NCBI RefSeq assembly: GCF_017751145.1 | Contig: NZ_CP046640.1 | Location: 62,001 to 126,000, forward strand | DNA length: 64,000 bases | Direction of reading: 5' to 3' | DNA from: Iocasia fonsfrigidae | GTDB taxonomy: Bacteria > Bacillota > Halanaerobiia > Halanaerobiales > DTU029 | Part shown: piece by piece, positions 55,491-64,000 of the stretch | How positions within the stretch are numbered: the first letter of the stretch is position 1 | Layout of the letters: each line of letters begins with the position of its first letter | Position numbers and translations under genes: made by a program | Notes under the pieces: model-generated | The model's database searches: none | Told to the model about the DNA's origin: nothing | The model's input: the letters and a program-made list of their open reading frames with translations, nothing else

Positions 55491-56546
55491 ATGAAAGCAG
55501 TTAGGCTTTATGCGCCAGGTGACTTAAGAGTTGAAGAAGTGGAATTACCTGAAATAAAAGCAGATGAAGTGTTAGTTAAGGTAATGGTAGTGGGTGTATG
55601 TGGCTCAGATATACCAAGAATAAATGAATATGGTGCTCACAATGCTCCCCTGACAATGGGACATGAGTTTAGTGGTAAAATTCTTAAAATAGGCTTAGAT
55701 GTAGAAGGTTGGAATGAAGGAGATAGAATTACAGCAGGACCTTTAATTCCATGCCATAAATGTGAATGGTGTGAAAAAAGCCGTTATTCTCTTTGTGAAG
55801 ACTATAGCTATTTAGGATCCCGTCAAGATGGTGCTATGGCAGATTATGTTGCTGTACCAGCAAATAACCTTGTTAAAGTTCCAGATAATGTTAGCTATAG
55901 TGCTGCAGCTATGACTGATCCGGCCGCCAATGCTATACATGGTTTATGGAAAGGTGATGTAAAAGGGAAGAAGATTATTATCTTAGGAGTTGGTCCAATA
56001 GGTTTATTTGCAATACAATATGCTAGATATTTAGGAGCAGATACAATTATAGCTATCGATATTTCAGATAAGAAACTTGAGATAGCTTTAGAATTAGGAG
56101 CAACTCATGTTATAAATAACTTAAGGGAAAGTAATTCTGAAGAAAAAATAAAAGAAATCACTAATACAAAGATGGCAGATTTCATCTTAGAAACAGCTGG
56201 TTCCAAAATAACTCAAAATCAAGCCTTACATTTGATTGCTCCCAATGGAAGGGTTGTTTATTTAGGTATTTCTCATGATGAATTAATGCTTGATGAACAG
56301 TCTGTTGAAAATATATTGAGAGGTGAAGTAGAAATAGTAGGTTCCTGGAATTCATTTTCTGATCCTTTTCCTGGTAAAGAGTGGTTTGAGGCAATCAAAT
56401 GTTTTAAAGAAGGAGAATTTATTTCAGATCCATTAATTAGTCAAAAGTTATCTCTTGATAAAGCACCGGAAATTTTCAGCAAAATAAGGAATGATAAAGA
56501 CTTCTTTTATAATAAAATCCTATTTACTCCAGGACTTGAAGAATAA
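55491..56546 (+). CDS. Zinc-dependent polyol dehydrogenase (MDR family, GatD-like)
   Basis: The product has 351 residues. Catalytic zinc ligands are seen in GVCGSD (C37) and GHEFSG (H58, E59). The structural zinc cysteines are 88, 91, 94 and 102. The NAD fold has LGVGPIGLFAIQYARYLGAD. The N terminus MKAVRLYAPGDLRVEEVELP and GSDIPRI resemble galactitol-1-phosphate and sorbitol dehydrogenases. It would oxidise a polyol (or its phosphate) to a ketose for the following kinase or aldolase. AGGAGG precedes ATG 55491. Confidence 0.9.
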   Translation: MKAVRLYAPGDLRVEEVELPEIKADEVLVKVMVVGVCGSDIPRINEYGAHNAPLTMGHEFSGKILKIGLDVEGWNEGDRITAGPLIPCHKCEWCEKSRYSLCEDYSYLGSRQDGAMADYVAVPANNLVKVPDNVSYSAAAMTDPAANAIHGLWKGDVKGKKIIILGVGPIGLFAIQYARYLGADTIIAIDISDKKLEIALELGATHVINNLRESNSEEKIKEITNTKMADFILETAGSKITQNQALHLIAPNGRVVYLGISHDELMLDEQSVENILRGEVEIVGSWNSFSDPFPGKEWFEAIKCFKEGEFISDPLISQKLSLDKAPEIFSKIRNDKDFFYNKILFTPGLEE

Positions 56547-56570
56547 TTAAATATTAGGAGGAGCAAAAAA

Positions 56571-58100
56571 ATGGGGGAAAGTATTTTTATTGGTATAGAT
56601 ATCGGAACCCAAAGTTTGAGAACTGGTTTTTTTGAAGAGAGTGGTAATTGTATAACTTTTGCCTCTCAAGAATATGAATTAGAATCAAAAAATAAGGACT
56701 GGTATAATCAGTCAGCTAAATCTTGGTGGTCTGCATTTAAGAATACCCTCAACGAGTGTTTTGAAAATGCAGGAGATAATTTTGATAGAAATAATATTAA
56801 AGCCCTTGCTTGTTGTGCTACTTCTTCTACAGTGTTACCGGTTGATAAAGATGGAAATTCTTTAGAAGATGCTATTTTATGGATGGACCAGCGTGCTTAT
56901 AAAGAAACTACAGAAATTAATAAAACTGGTCATAAGATTTTAAATTATTGTGGAGGAAAAGTTTCATCTGAATGGATGGTGAGTAAATTACTATGGTATA
57001 AAAAAAATGAGCAAGATATATACGAAAAAGCTGATTATATAGTTGAGCAATTGGATTGGTTTAATTATAAGTTAACAAAAAAGTGGGTTGTTTCTAAATG
57101 TAATGCTACCTGTAAGTGGAATTATCTAGATATAAATACTGGTTGGGATGAAAAGTTTATGTCTGAGATTGGCTTAAGTGATTATAAATCAAAGTGGCCG
57201 AAGAAGGTCGTTTCAGTTGGTAGTTTAATCGGCCTTGTTAATGACGAGGTAGCAGATTCTCTTGGTTTACCAAAAGGTATAGAAGTATATCAAGGTGGGA
57301 TTGATGCCCATATTGCTTTATTAGGTATGGGAGTTACAAATACTGATGAGTTGGGATTGATAATGGGAAGTTCTTTTGTTCACCTGACTTTTTCTGATAA
57401 CCCGATTTTTAATCAGGGAATTTGGGGACCTTATTCTAATGCGATTTTGGATGATCTATGGCTTTTGGAAGGTGGACAGGTTTCTGGTGCCTCAATAAAT
57501 AGATGGTTTAGAGATAATTTTGGCCAAGATTTTGAGGGAAGAACTGATGATTTTTATGAAGTTTTAAGCAAACAAGCTGCTTCTATTCCCCCGGGATCTG
57601 AAGGACTTATTGTTTTAGACTTTTGGGAAGGTAATAGAACTCCATATAAAGACTCTCTGGCAACTGGAAATATTCTAGGACTCAAATTAAAACATAGCAG
57701 GTCACATGTGTATCGTGCTATTCTTGAAGGAATAGCGTATGGGGCCAGAAATGTAATTGAAAATATGGAGAGTGAAAACAAACAGATAGAAAAAATAATT
57801 GTCTGTGGTGGAGGTTCAAAGGATCCATTATGGTTGCAAATTATTGCAGATGTTACAGGAAGAGAAGTAATTACCACTCAATTTGAAGAGGCCGGCATTT
57901 TAGGAGATGCTATTGTAGCTTCAGCAGGCTATAAAAATAAATCGATAAGTGAAATTGCTAGTAAAATGGTTAAAAAAGGTCAACACCTAAAACCTAATAA
58001 AAGGAATTATAATGTCTATAAGACATATTTTGAATTATATAAAAGGACATATAAACAGCTTTCAGGATTAATGAAAATTTTATCTGAACTCAATAAATAA
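56571..58100 (+). CDS. FGGY-family carbohydrate kinase
   Basis: The product has 509 residues, the usual FGGY size. The phosphate motif FIGIDIGTQSLRTGFF is at residues 5-20. WMDQRA is in the substrate region (about 104-109), IDAHIALLGMG carries the likely catalytic Asp, and the C-terminal VCGGGSKDPLWLQIIADVTG is the FGGY_C adenosine motif. It phosphorylates a pentose, ketose or related sugar; xylulose-, ribulose- or deoxyketose-type substrates are possible. AGGAGG precedes ATG 56571. Confidence 0.9.
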   Translation: MGESIFIGIDIGTQSLRTGFFEESGNCITFASQEYELESKNKDWYNQSAKSWWSAFKNTLNECFENAGDNFDRNNIKALACCATSSTVLPVDKDGNSLEDAILWMDQRAYKETTEINKTGHKILNYCGGKVSSEWMVSKLLWYKKNEQDIYEKADYIVEQLDWFNYKLTKKWVVSKCNATCKWNYLDINTGWDEKFMSEIGLSDYKSKWPKKVVSVGSLIGLVNDEVADSLGLPKGIEVYQGGIDAHIALLGMGVTNTDELGLIMGSSFVHLTFSDNPIFNQGIWGPYSNAILDDLWLLEGGQVSGASINRWFRDNFGQDFEGRTDDFYEVLSKQAASIPPGSEGLIVLDFWEGNRTPYKDSLATGNILGLKLKHSRSHVYRAILEGIAYGARNVIENMESENKQIEKIIVCGGGSKDPLWLQIIADVTGREVITTQFEEAGILGDAIVASAGYKNKSISEIASKMVKKGQHLKPNKRNYNVYKTYFELYKRTYKQLSGLMKILSELNK

Positions 58101-58126
58101 AAAAATATTATTAGGGGGAATTAAAA

Positions 58127-58798
58127 ATGGATAAAAAAGAGATAGCCAAAATGATTGATCATACCATTTTAGGGGCTACTGTAACCAGTGATCAAGTAAA
58201 AGAAAAATGTGAGGAAGCTAAAAAATATAATTTTGCTTCAGTATGTGTAAATCCAGAATATGTTAAATTAGTTAGCACAGAATTAGCTGGTACTCCAGTT
58301 AAGGTTTGTACAGTAATTGGTTTTCCATTAGGATTTAACTTAACAGATGTTAAAGTAAAGGAGGTTAAAGAAGCAATAAAACAGGGGGCTGATGAGTTAG
58401 ATATGGTGATTAAGCTTGGAGCTTTAAAAGAGGGTAATATGGATTTAGTTACTAAAGATATTGAGTCAGTTGTTAAAGCCTCAGGTAATAAATTAGTTAA
58501 GGTTATAATTGAGACGTGTTATTTAACTGATGAAGAGAAGATTGAGGCTTGTAAAGTCGCTAAAAAAGCTGGAGCTGATTTTGTAAAAACATCTACAGGG
58601 TTTGGAAGTGGTGGTGCTACAGAAGAAGATATAAAACTAATGAGAGAAACGGTTGGAGAAGAAATGGGAGTAAAGGCTTCAGGTGGTATTCGTAGTTTGT
58701 TTGATGCCAAAAAAATGATTGAAGCTGGGGCTACTAGAATTGGAGCTAGTTCTGGGGTTAAAATTATAGAGGGAAATAGAATAACAAGTAAATATTAA
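58127..58798 (+). CDS. deoC: Deoxyribose-phosphate aldolase
   Basis: The product has 223 residues, the normal DeoC length for Firmicutes. Active-site residues are evident: D92 in ADELDMVI, Schiff-base K154 in FVKTSTGFG and K183 in VKASGGIR. It cleaves 2-deoxyribose-5-phosphate to glyceraldehyde-3-phosphate and acetaldehyde. As the last gene of the operon it suggests that the imported sugar is converted to a deoxy-sugar phosphate or that a related aldol substrate is used. TAGGGGGA precedes ATG 58127. Confidence 0.94.
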   Translation: MDKKEIAKMIDHTILGATVTSDQVKEKCEEAKKYNFASVCVNPEYVKLVSTELAGTPVKVCTVIGFPLGFNLTDVKVKEVKEAIKQGADELDMVIKLGALKEGNMDLVTKDIESVVKASGNKLVKVIIETCYLTDEEKIEACKVAKKAGADFVKTSTGFGSGGATEEDIKLMRETVGEEMGVKASGGIRSLFDAKKMIEAGATRIGASSGVKIIEGNRITSKY

Positions 58799-58872
58799 AA
58801 ATTATAGTATTTAATTAAAAGATTGTAGTTGAATTCAACTATAAATAAGTAAATTACTATATTTATTTTTGG

Positions 58873-58896
58873 CCCCATACTTTTAGTATGGGGTTT
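58873..58896 (+). terminator. Terminator of the sugar operon
   Basis: CCCCATAC (58873-58880) and GTATGGGG (58886-58893) form a perfect 8-bp stem with loop TTTTA, followed by TTT. It closes the operon that starts with the regulator or the ATPase gene. Confidence 0.88.
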
Positions 58897-59063
58897 GGCA
58901 GTTATTTACTATATAAAATATTAATGTTTTTAAAAATATATTAGTTCTACGATTATAGTAATGTTTGAAACCATATCTAATCTGTTAGATAGATGGGAAA
59001 TTGATGGATATTGGATTAGAAACAATAGTGTTTTTTAAATATACTTTCATATAGAAGGAATTA

Positions 59064-59397
59064 TGTTATAATAATAGGGTGATAAATTTAATCCCCCAGA
59101 GAAGGAGACTATTAATGCTGGGCTAAGGGATCAGGTTTTTGTTATGATTAGGGGGCACTGGTGATAGATAACTATGCTGAAAAGATATGATGCTTCTGCC
59201 AAGGAGGGTGCCGTATGACCCTGAAAAATATGCAGAAATTCAATACTAAATACAAAAAGGAGTTGTTAATGTGAACAGGAGAGATAATTAATAAATTTAC
59301 AAAAATATGTAAAACAAATATAGCTTTAAGTATAAAGCTTTTTTTAGTTAAATTCAGTTAAAGAATAAAGATGAGATTCTAATTTTAGAAGGGAATA
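59064..59397 (+). promoter_or_regulatory. Extended -10 promoter and possibly structured 5' region before the Omp85-like gene
   Basis: TGTTATAAT (59064-59072) is an extended -10; the same GAATTATGTTATAAT-like element recurs at 60836-60849. Bases 59095-59220 have no gene but contain complementary blocks (for instance GGCAC/GTGCC around 59154-59212) and two runs of CCCCC/GGGGG. It resembles an untranslated leader or RNA, but I could not match it to a known riboswitch class. Confidence 0.4.
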
Positions 59398-60747
59398 ATG
59401 ATGATAATGTGGATTATTAAAAAGAATATTTTCAAATTAATACTTATTTTTATATTAATGATTTTAGTTTTTACTTCTAATGTTAATGCAGCTAAAAATT
59501 TTATGGGTATTATCCAAGACATTGTTGGTCCGAAAATGAAAGGAAATTCTGGGAAGATTCCATTTGCTGGTTATGTTAGTGAAGGAGGGTTAATGGTAGG
59601 TGAATTTATATATGATTTTGATTTGTTTGATAAGAACACTAAATTTTATTCAGCAAATATAGTATCACTTACAACTGATATTATTGTTTCTTATAATCAA
59701 CTTAGAAATTATCCCCTATCTGATAAATGGAGATTAGGCGGGGATTTAATTTTTGTTAAATATACAGAACTTGAAGCCGGAGGGATTGGTAATGATACTC
59801 CTGATCAAGAAATCCCTGAAGAAGCTGTAGCTGCATTAAGTAAATTTGTAAATTTGGATCAAGAAAGACAGGATGTTATTGTTAGAGTTCTTAAAGGGAA
59901 AGAGTCTAAAAGTCAATTAACTGCTGAAGAGGCTGAAATTGCTGTTGCTTTAGCAGAAAATAAAGATAGATTAAACGGTTATCAAAGTTCTGCGGGCTGG
60001 CAGGGTAAAGCAGCAGTTAATTTAGCCTATCTACTTGATAAACATCATTCAATCATTACTGAATATACATATCAGATCTTAGATAGTGAAATAAGAAGTT
60101 ATGAATATAAAGCTGATGCACTTTCATTAGCCTGGGAAGAGGAATATGTTGATGATACAAATAATCCCCGAGAGGGGCATAAGATTATTACTAAGGTTAA
60201 AAAGAGCTTAAATTTACTAAGTCATGATGCTAATAATAATTGGGATTATACTAAATTAACTTTTGATATTCATAAATATCTACCTGTTTTTACTAATTCT
60301 ACTCTGGCTTTAAGGTTTAGAACGGAAAGTATTTCAGGAGAGGATAGACTTGATAAGGATAGAACTGCTTTGAAAAAACTTTATACTGGTGATCTAGATG
60401 CTGAAGCTTACACCTGTGCCCCTTATTTTGATATGGCTTCATTAGGTGATTTAAATAGTATGAGGGGTTATTATTATAATAGATTTTATGATAAAAATTC
60501 TTCTTTGTACCAGGTAGAACTTAGATTTCCAATGGAATATTTATTATCTAATTTACAGGGGACAGTATTTGCTTCAGCAGGTCGGGTAAGTGATGAGTTT
60601 AATACTGAATTATTTACTGAAGATATGCATTATTGTTATGGATTAGGTCTCAGATATAATTTCCTTGGTGGTGTAATTATTCGCGGCGATATTGGTTTTT
60701 CTAAAGAAGGAAGCCAGGTTAGAATGAATATGGGACATTCTTTTTAA
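59398..60747 (+). CDS. Omp85/BamA-TamA-like outer-membrane protein
   Basis: The product has 449 residues. A signal peptide (KLILIFILMILVFTSNVNAA) is followed by a beta-rich barrel with alternating strands. Near the end is SLGDLNSMRGYYYNRFYD, whose RGY corresponds to the L6 loop motif of Omp85 barrels. The chain ends in GLGLRYNFLGGVIIRGDIGF and finally Phe, the outer-membrane C-terminal signature. No POTRA repeats are obvious, so it is a short member rather than BamA itself. Its presence is the main evidence for an outer membrane. A terminator follows. Confidence 0.82.
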   Translation: MMIMWIIKKNIFKLILIFILMILVFTSNVNAAKNFMGIIQDIVGPKMKGNSGKIPFAGYVSEGGLMVGEFIYDFDLFDKNTKFYSANIVSLTTDIIVSYNQLRNYPLSDKWRLGGDLIFVKYTELEAGGIGNDTPDQEIPEEAVAALSKFVNLDQERQDVIVRVLKGKESKSQLTAEEAEIAVALAENKDRLNGYQSSAGWQGKAAVNLAYLLDKHHSIITEYTYQILDSEIRSYEYKADALSLAWEEEYVDDTNNPREGHKIITKVKKSLNLLSHDANNNWDYTKLTFDIHKYLPVFTNSTLALRFRTESISGEDRLDKDRTALKKLYTGDLDAEAYTCAPYFDMASLGDLNSMRGYYYNRFYDKNSSLYQVELRFPMEYLLSNLQGTVFASAGRVSDEFNTELFTEDMHYCYGLGLRYNFLGGVIIRGDIGFSKEGSQVRMNMGHSF

Positions 60748-60795
60748 GGGGTTTTGGGGATTGATATAATAGAGTAAGTTTTGTTGCTGATTAGG

Positions 60796-60825
60796 GTCTA
60801 TCTAGAAATGATAGACTCTTTTTTA
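60796..60825 (+). terminator. Terminator of the Omp85-like gene
   Basis: GTCTATC (60796-60802) and GATAGAC (60810-60816) form a perfect stem, followed by TCTTTTTTT. Confidence 0.88.
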
Positions 60826-60840
60826 ATGTATAAGAAATTA

Positions 60841-60981
60841 TGTTATAATTATGAAAGAGATTGGTGCAGATGCCTATTCCAAAGATGCTGCTTCCGCTGT
60901 TTAGTAGCTAAAAAAAAGTATCATAAGAGATAATTCAGGTATTTTCATTGATTCTATTTCCTGGGAAGTAGGTTTTTAATA
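60841..60981 (+). promoter_or_regulatory. Extended -10 promoter before the ferredoxin/ASKHA gene
   Basis: TGTTATAAT at 60841-60849 matches the promoter element at 59064. The 130-base leader (60850-60981) has a GATGCTGCTTCCGC segment reminiscent of the 59190 region and no gene; a shared leader feature is possible but weak. The start ATG 60982 has only a weak RBS (GGGAAGTAGG). Confidence 0.5.
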
Positions 60982-62775
60982 ATGAAAAAGAAAGTAACAG
61001 TTCAAACAAGTGCTAAGAAGATTGTTTTAGAGACAGATAAAGGTGTTAATTTACTGCATTTACTTAGGGAAAATAATATTAATATAACCTCACCATGTGG
61101 AGGTAATAGGTCCTGTGGTAAATGCAAGGTGAGGGTTAAAGAGGGAAGAGATAAGCTAACAGGTCCTGAGTTAAAGCTATTAACAGAAGATGAAATAAGG
61201 ATGGGGTATCGACTGGCCTGTGCTCTTACAATAATAGATGATCTGGAAATAGAATTACTAGAAGAGGGTAAGTTAGAGATTGTTACTGAAGGCGTGGAGT
61301 TTAAGATAGACTTTAATCCCCCATTAAAAGTTCATAAACTGTTAGATTATGAGAGTGATGAAGAAAACACTCTCAGTCATCTGGACATACTTTACAGAGA
61401 GACTTCTACTGATAATATCGACCTTGTTCTATTAAAAGAAATACCTGAAATTGCAGAGGAAAAAGAAGTATCACTATTAAAATACCGCAATAAAATCATC
61501 TCACTTAATAAAGGGTCGATTAAAAAAGTCTTTGGATTGGCTGTTGATATTGGGACTACTACTGTAGCCGTCTATTTAATAAATATCTTAACCGGTGAAG
61601 GGCTTGATGTAGCTTCTTTCCATAATCCGCAAAAAAGGTATGGGGCAGATGTAATCTCAAGGATTAATTATGTCCAGAGTGATAACGAAAAGCTTAAAGA
61701 GATGCAGGGTGTTTTAATTACAGGTTTAAATCAGGGTATCAAAGATTTGTGTTCTCGCAATAGACTGGAGAGCAGTGATATATATTTGATGACAGTAGTT
61801 GGTAATACAGTTATGAGTCATTTATTACTGGGGATTAATCCTGCAAGCCTGGCCAGGGCGCCCTACAGGCCTATTTTTACAAATTCATTGGAGATATCCC
61901 CATTTGAAATAGGCTTAGAGATTAATCGCCGGGGAATTATTCAGGTTTTATCTGCTGTATCTTCTTATGTTGGGTCAGATATTATTGCTGACCTGTTGGT
62001 GACAGATTTTAGTAGTGAACAATGGAATTTACTAATTGATATAGGGACAAATGGAGAGATTGTACTCGGCAATAAGCAACAGATCTTAGCCTGCTCAGCT
62101 GCGGCTGGTTCAGCATTTGAGGGTGCCAATATTACCTTTGGTACTGCAGGGGTTCCTGGGGCTATTTTCAGTTTTTCTATCACAGAGGGTGGGGAATTCA
62201 GCTATGAGACTATTGCCACTGAACCACCTGTTGGTATCTGTGGTTCAGGTTTAATTGACCTGGTGGCAGAGATGATAAAAAACGATATTTTGACAGGAAC
62301 AGGTATGTTTAATGAGAACCCTGCTGAGAATATCTTGAATAAAATAAAGACTTACAAAGGAATGAAGGCTCTGGAAATAGTTGAAGTTGATTCAACTGCT
62401 ATCAATAGGCCTATATTGTTGACTCAAAAGGATGTCAGGGAATTACAGCTGGCCAAGGGGGCAATTGCAGCTGGAATTAATATTCTCCTTAAAGAAGCTG
62501 GTATATTATATCAGGATATTGAGAAGATATATCTGGCTGGTGGGTTTGGGAGCTTTATTAAGCCAAGCAGTGCCTGTAAAATAGGCCTTTTACCGAAGGA
62601 CATGGAAGATAAGATTATTAAGATTGGTAATGGTGCTGGATTGGGAGCCAGAAGTTATCTGCTGGATAAAACACAGCGGGAGAAAACGACATCTCTACTG
62701 GCAAGAATAGAGTATCTGGAACTTTCACTTCGTAAGGATTTCCAGGAAGAGTTTATGAAATCAATGGAATTTTAA
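60982..62775 (+). CDS. 2Fe-2S ferredoxin / ASKHA-domain protein (corrinoid activation type)
   Basis: The product has 597 residues. The N-terminal plant-type ferredoxin domain has the cysteine set C39, C45, C48 (SPCGGNRSCGKC) and C80 (YRLACAL). A linker domain (about 95-170) is followed by an ASKHA ATPase-like domain with AVDIGTTTVAVYL, GTNGEIVLGNKQ and AGGFGSFI motifs (DUF4445). Known relatives (RACo and others) reductively reactivate corrinoid methyltransferase proteins using ATP. The substrate protein is not in this window. No methyltransferase gene is adjacent. Confidence 0.9.
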   Translation: MKKKVTVQTSAKKIVLETDKGVNLLHLLRENNINITSPCGGNRSCGKCKVRVKEGRDKLTGPELKLLTEDEIRMGYRLACALTIIDDLEIELLEEGKLEIVTEGVEFKIDFNPPLKVHKLLDYESDEENTLSHLDILYRETSTDNIDLVLLKEIPEIAEEKEVSLLKYRNKIISLNKGSIKKVFGLAVDIGTTTVAVYLINILTGEGLDVASFHNPQKRYGADVISRINYVQSDNEKLKEMQGVLITGLNQGIKDLCSRNRLESSDIYLMTVVGNTVMSHLLLGINPASLARAPYRPIFTNSLEISPFEIGLEINRRGIIQVLSAVSSYVGSDIIADLLVTDFSSEQWNLLIDIGTNGEIVLGNKQQILACSAAAGSAFEGANITFGTAGVPGAIFSFSITEGGEFSYETIATEPPVGICGSGLIDLVAEMIKNDILTGTGMFNENPAENILNKIKTYKGMKALEIVEVDSTAINRPILLTQKDVRELQLAKGAIAAGINILLKEAGILYQDIEKIYLAGGFGSFIKPSSACKIGLLPKDMEDKIIKIGNGAGLGARSYLLDKTQREKTTSLLARIEYLELSLRKDFQEEFMKSMEF

Positions 62776-62787
62776 GGGAGGGAAATA

Positions 62788-62856
62788 ATGTCTGAAATAA
62801 TAAATAATACTCTCTTTACAATAAATATTGGGCAGTTAGAAAAAGAACTTAATTAA
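62788..62856 (+). CDS. Short peptide frame, 22 aa
   Basis: ATG 62788 follows AAGGGAGGG at ideal distance, and the frame reads MSEIINNTLFTINIGQLEKE before a stop. It follows the ASKHA gene by 12 bases. It may be a truncated gene start or a small peptide; there is no further evidence. Confidence 0.35.
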   Translation: MSEIINNTLFTINIGQLEKELN

Positions 62857-62879
62857 TTATATAAGCGTTCTTATATATA

Positions 62880-62908
62880 AATCACTCTCCTCTGGGGGGG
62901 TGATTTTT
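62880..62908 (+). terminator. Terminator after the ASKHA gene
   Basis: AATCACTCTCC and GGGGGGGTGATT (with G-U pairs) form a stem with a T-run after it, ending the transcription unit. Confidence 0.82.
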
Positions 62909-62998
62909 TGATTAATTTGTTCTGTGTGAGATCTATCACTGAATAATCTTGAGTATAATGCTATGATTTATACATAAATATTTGAGGGGTTGATGTAA

Positions 62999-64000
62999 AT
63001 GGAGAATAGATATTTTTCTATAGAGGAATCTCTGGCTGATATTAGCGGAAAATATCCAGAATTGATTGCTCTATTGGTTAATAAAGGGTTTGCACAGTTG
63101 AAGGATGAAAAGAAGAGGAAAGAATTAGGTCGAGGTATTAGTTTAAAACAGGCCGTTGAACTGAAGGGTTTAAACCTGGAGAAGCTTGTTAAACTAATGA
63201 TAAAAGAGATTGAAACTAAAGATGACAGGACTGACATAACAGTAATAGAAAAGAATGGAGCGGGAGATTTGAGGGTAGAGGGTCTTTTGCCCTGTCCTGT
63301 AAGACTACCCCTTCTGGAAAGGCTGGAAACAGCCACAGCAAATATGTCCTCACCTGTATCCCTTGAGCTTAAGGCGGCTTCACAGGGACTCGGCTGGCTG
63401 AAGGATAAGCTATCTGCAGGAATAGAAGCAAAAGACCTGGCTGATATCTTTATTTCTGCTGGGTTTGATCTTTTCTTTGACCGGAACTTGATGGAGGGTT
63501 TTCGCCAGCAGGGGGTATTTAAAGACAGTACAGGTATTAATGAATTAAATAGTGTGTTTAAAGACACTGGGGTTGATCTGCTTGATCCGGTGGGTGATTA
63601 TGCAGTTCTGGCTGTTGTACCGGCGGTGTTTTTGATAAATCGGGCAGAGCTTGCAGGGCGCCGGATACCCCACAGTTGGGAAGATATTTTATCAGGTGAA
63701 TTCAAGGAGAGTGTTAGTCTACCGGTCAGTGATTTTGACCTTTTTAATGCAATTCTGCTTAATATTTACCATCAATACGGCAGGGAAGGGGTTAAGAAGC
63801 TGGCAGTTTCCCTACTGAAGTCACAACACCCGTCACAGATGATCCAGCAGGGGGGGAGGAAACAATCTGGTGAAGCGGCAGTAACGATTATGCCTTATTT
63901 TTTTACTAGAATGGCCGAGAGATTTCCCCACCTGGAATTTATCTGGCCGGAAGATGGAGCAATTATTAGTCCGATTTTTATGTTAATAAAAGAAGATAGT
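62999..64000 (+). CDS. DUF1858 plus substrate-binding-type protein (runs off the window)
   Basis: Open from ATG 62999 (AGGGG upstream) to the end of the window, 334 codons without a stop. Residues 1-60 resemble DUF1858 (YFSIEESLADISGKYPELIA...GF). Then comes a region like bacterial solute-binding proteins (LADIFISAGFDLFFDRNLME, ALLNIYHQYG-type helices, VTIMPYFFTRMAERFP, a PEDGAIISPIFM segment). No signal peptide is visible, so it may be cytoplasmic. DUF1858-linked ligand-binding proteins occur in anaerobic Firmicutes with metal or redox functions. The C terminus is not in the window. Confidence 0.7.
   Translation, partial: MENRYFSIEESLADISGKYPELIALLVNKGFAQLKDEKKRKELGRGISLKQAVELKGLNLEKLVKLMIKEIETKDDRTDITVIEKNGAGDLRVEGLLPCPVRLPLLERLETATANMSSPVSLELKAASQGLGWLKDKLSAGIEAKDLADIFISAGFDLFFDRNLMEGFRQQGVFKDSTGINELNSVFKDTGVDLLDPVGDYAVLAVVPAVFLINRAELAGRRIPHSWEDILSGEFKESVSLPVSDFDLFNAILLNIYHQYGREGVKKLAVSLLKSQHPSQMIQQGGRKQSGEAAVTIMPYFFTRMAERFPHLEFIWPEDGAIISPIFMLIKEDS

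Noticed and set aside
59064-59300. A known riboswitch (cobalamin, Mg or TPP type)
   Set aside because: Isolated words looked suggestive, but no complete consensus of any class is present, so only an unassigned leader is reported.
1-64000. CRISPR array or rRNA genes
   Set aside because: No regularly spaced short repeats with unique spacers and no rRNA sequences were seen; the 11-bp units are contiguous, not spacer-separated.

Overview
The window looks like a low-GC, Gram-positive-type chromosome from a diderm (outer-membrane-bearing) Firmicute, most likely Halanaerobiales or a relative. The evidence is strong AGGAGG ribosome binding sites, low GC, and an Omp85-type outer-membrane barrel protein (59398-60747) beside Firmicutes-style metabolism. 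This taxonomic reading is inference.

Layout. (1) 1-3554: a glycerol-3-phosphate/sugar-type ABC importer operon (binding protein and two permeases, no ATPase) with a candidate operator in front and a large hairpin after the binding-protein gene. (2) 3629-3716: a tRNA-Ser(UGA) gene that is the integration site. (3) 3657-43267: an apparently complete prophage of about 39.5 kb between perfect 76-bp direct repeats. It runs integrase, an ImmR/ImmA-type lysogeny module with three operators, antirepressor, recombination and replication genes, many small zinc-finger genes, a RinA/ArpU-type late activator, packaging, an SPP1-like head, a contractile (sheath/tube/baseplate) tail, tail fibre, holin, amidase, a spanin-like protein, a cargo gene and an actin-type ParM/ParR partition pair. 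(4) 43268-49970: a graveyard of at least two older elements at the same tRNA-Ser. It has further decayed tRNA 3' ends with terminators, integrase fragments, five copies of a ~120-150-bp repeat whose sixth copy sits just before the terminase gene of the intact prophage, and unrelated cargo genes (secreted repeat protein, ketopantoate-reductase-like, TPR, GNAT, Spo0E-like, tautomerase-like). (5) 50172-58798: a host carbohydrate operon with a SorC/DeoR-type regulator, ribose-type ABC importer, acetyltransferase, polyol dehydrogenase, FGGY kinase and DeoC aldolase. (6) 59398-64000: Omp85-like protein, a ferredoxin/ASKHA corrinoid-activation-type protein and the start of a DUF1858 plus substrate-binding protein.

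How it fits together. Lysogeny is probably kept by an ImmR-like repressor bound to three GATAC-type operators around a consensus promoter, and released through an ImmA-like metalloprotease and/or an ORF6N antirepressor. The virion is a myovirus. Its MuF-type minor head protein carries a C-terminal zinc-metallopeptidase-like domain followed at once by a 50-codon gene, which looks like an injected effector with a partner. ParM/ParR suggests an extrachromosomal stage.

Most unusual signals: the six-copy repeat with an 11-bp internal period associated with cargo genes; a conserved promoter-leader-terminator module shared by the intact and dead prophages; a class II tRNA-like RNA with a ~60-nt insertion; a free-standing 43-residue glycyl-radical-loop protein; apparent AUU/AUA start codons; and a likely RF2-like +1 frameshift in the tail chaperone gene. 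Functions are assigned from motifs and gene order only; no database search was run.
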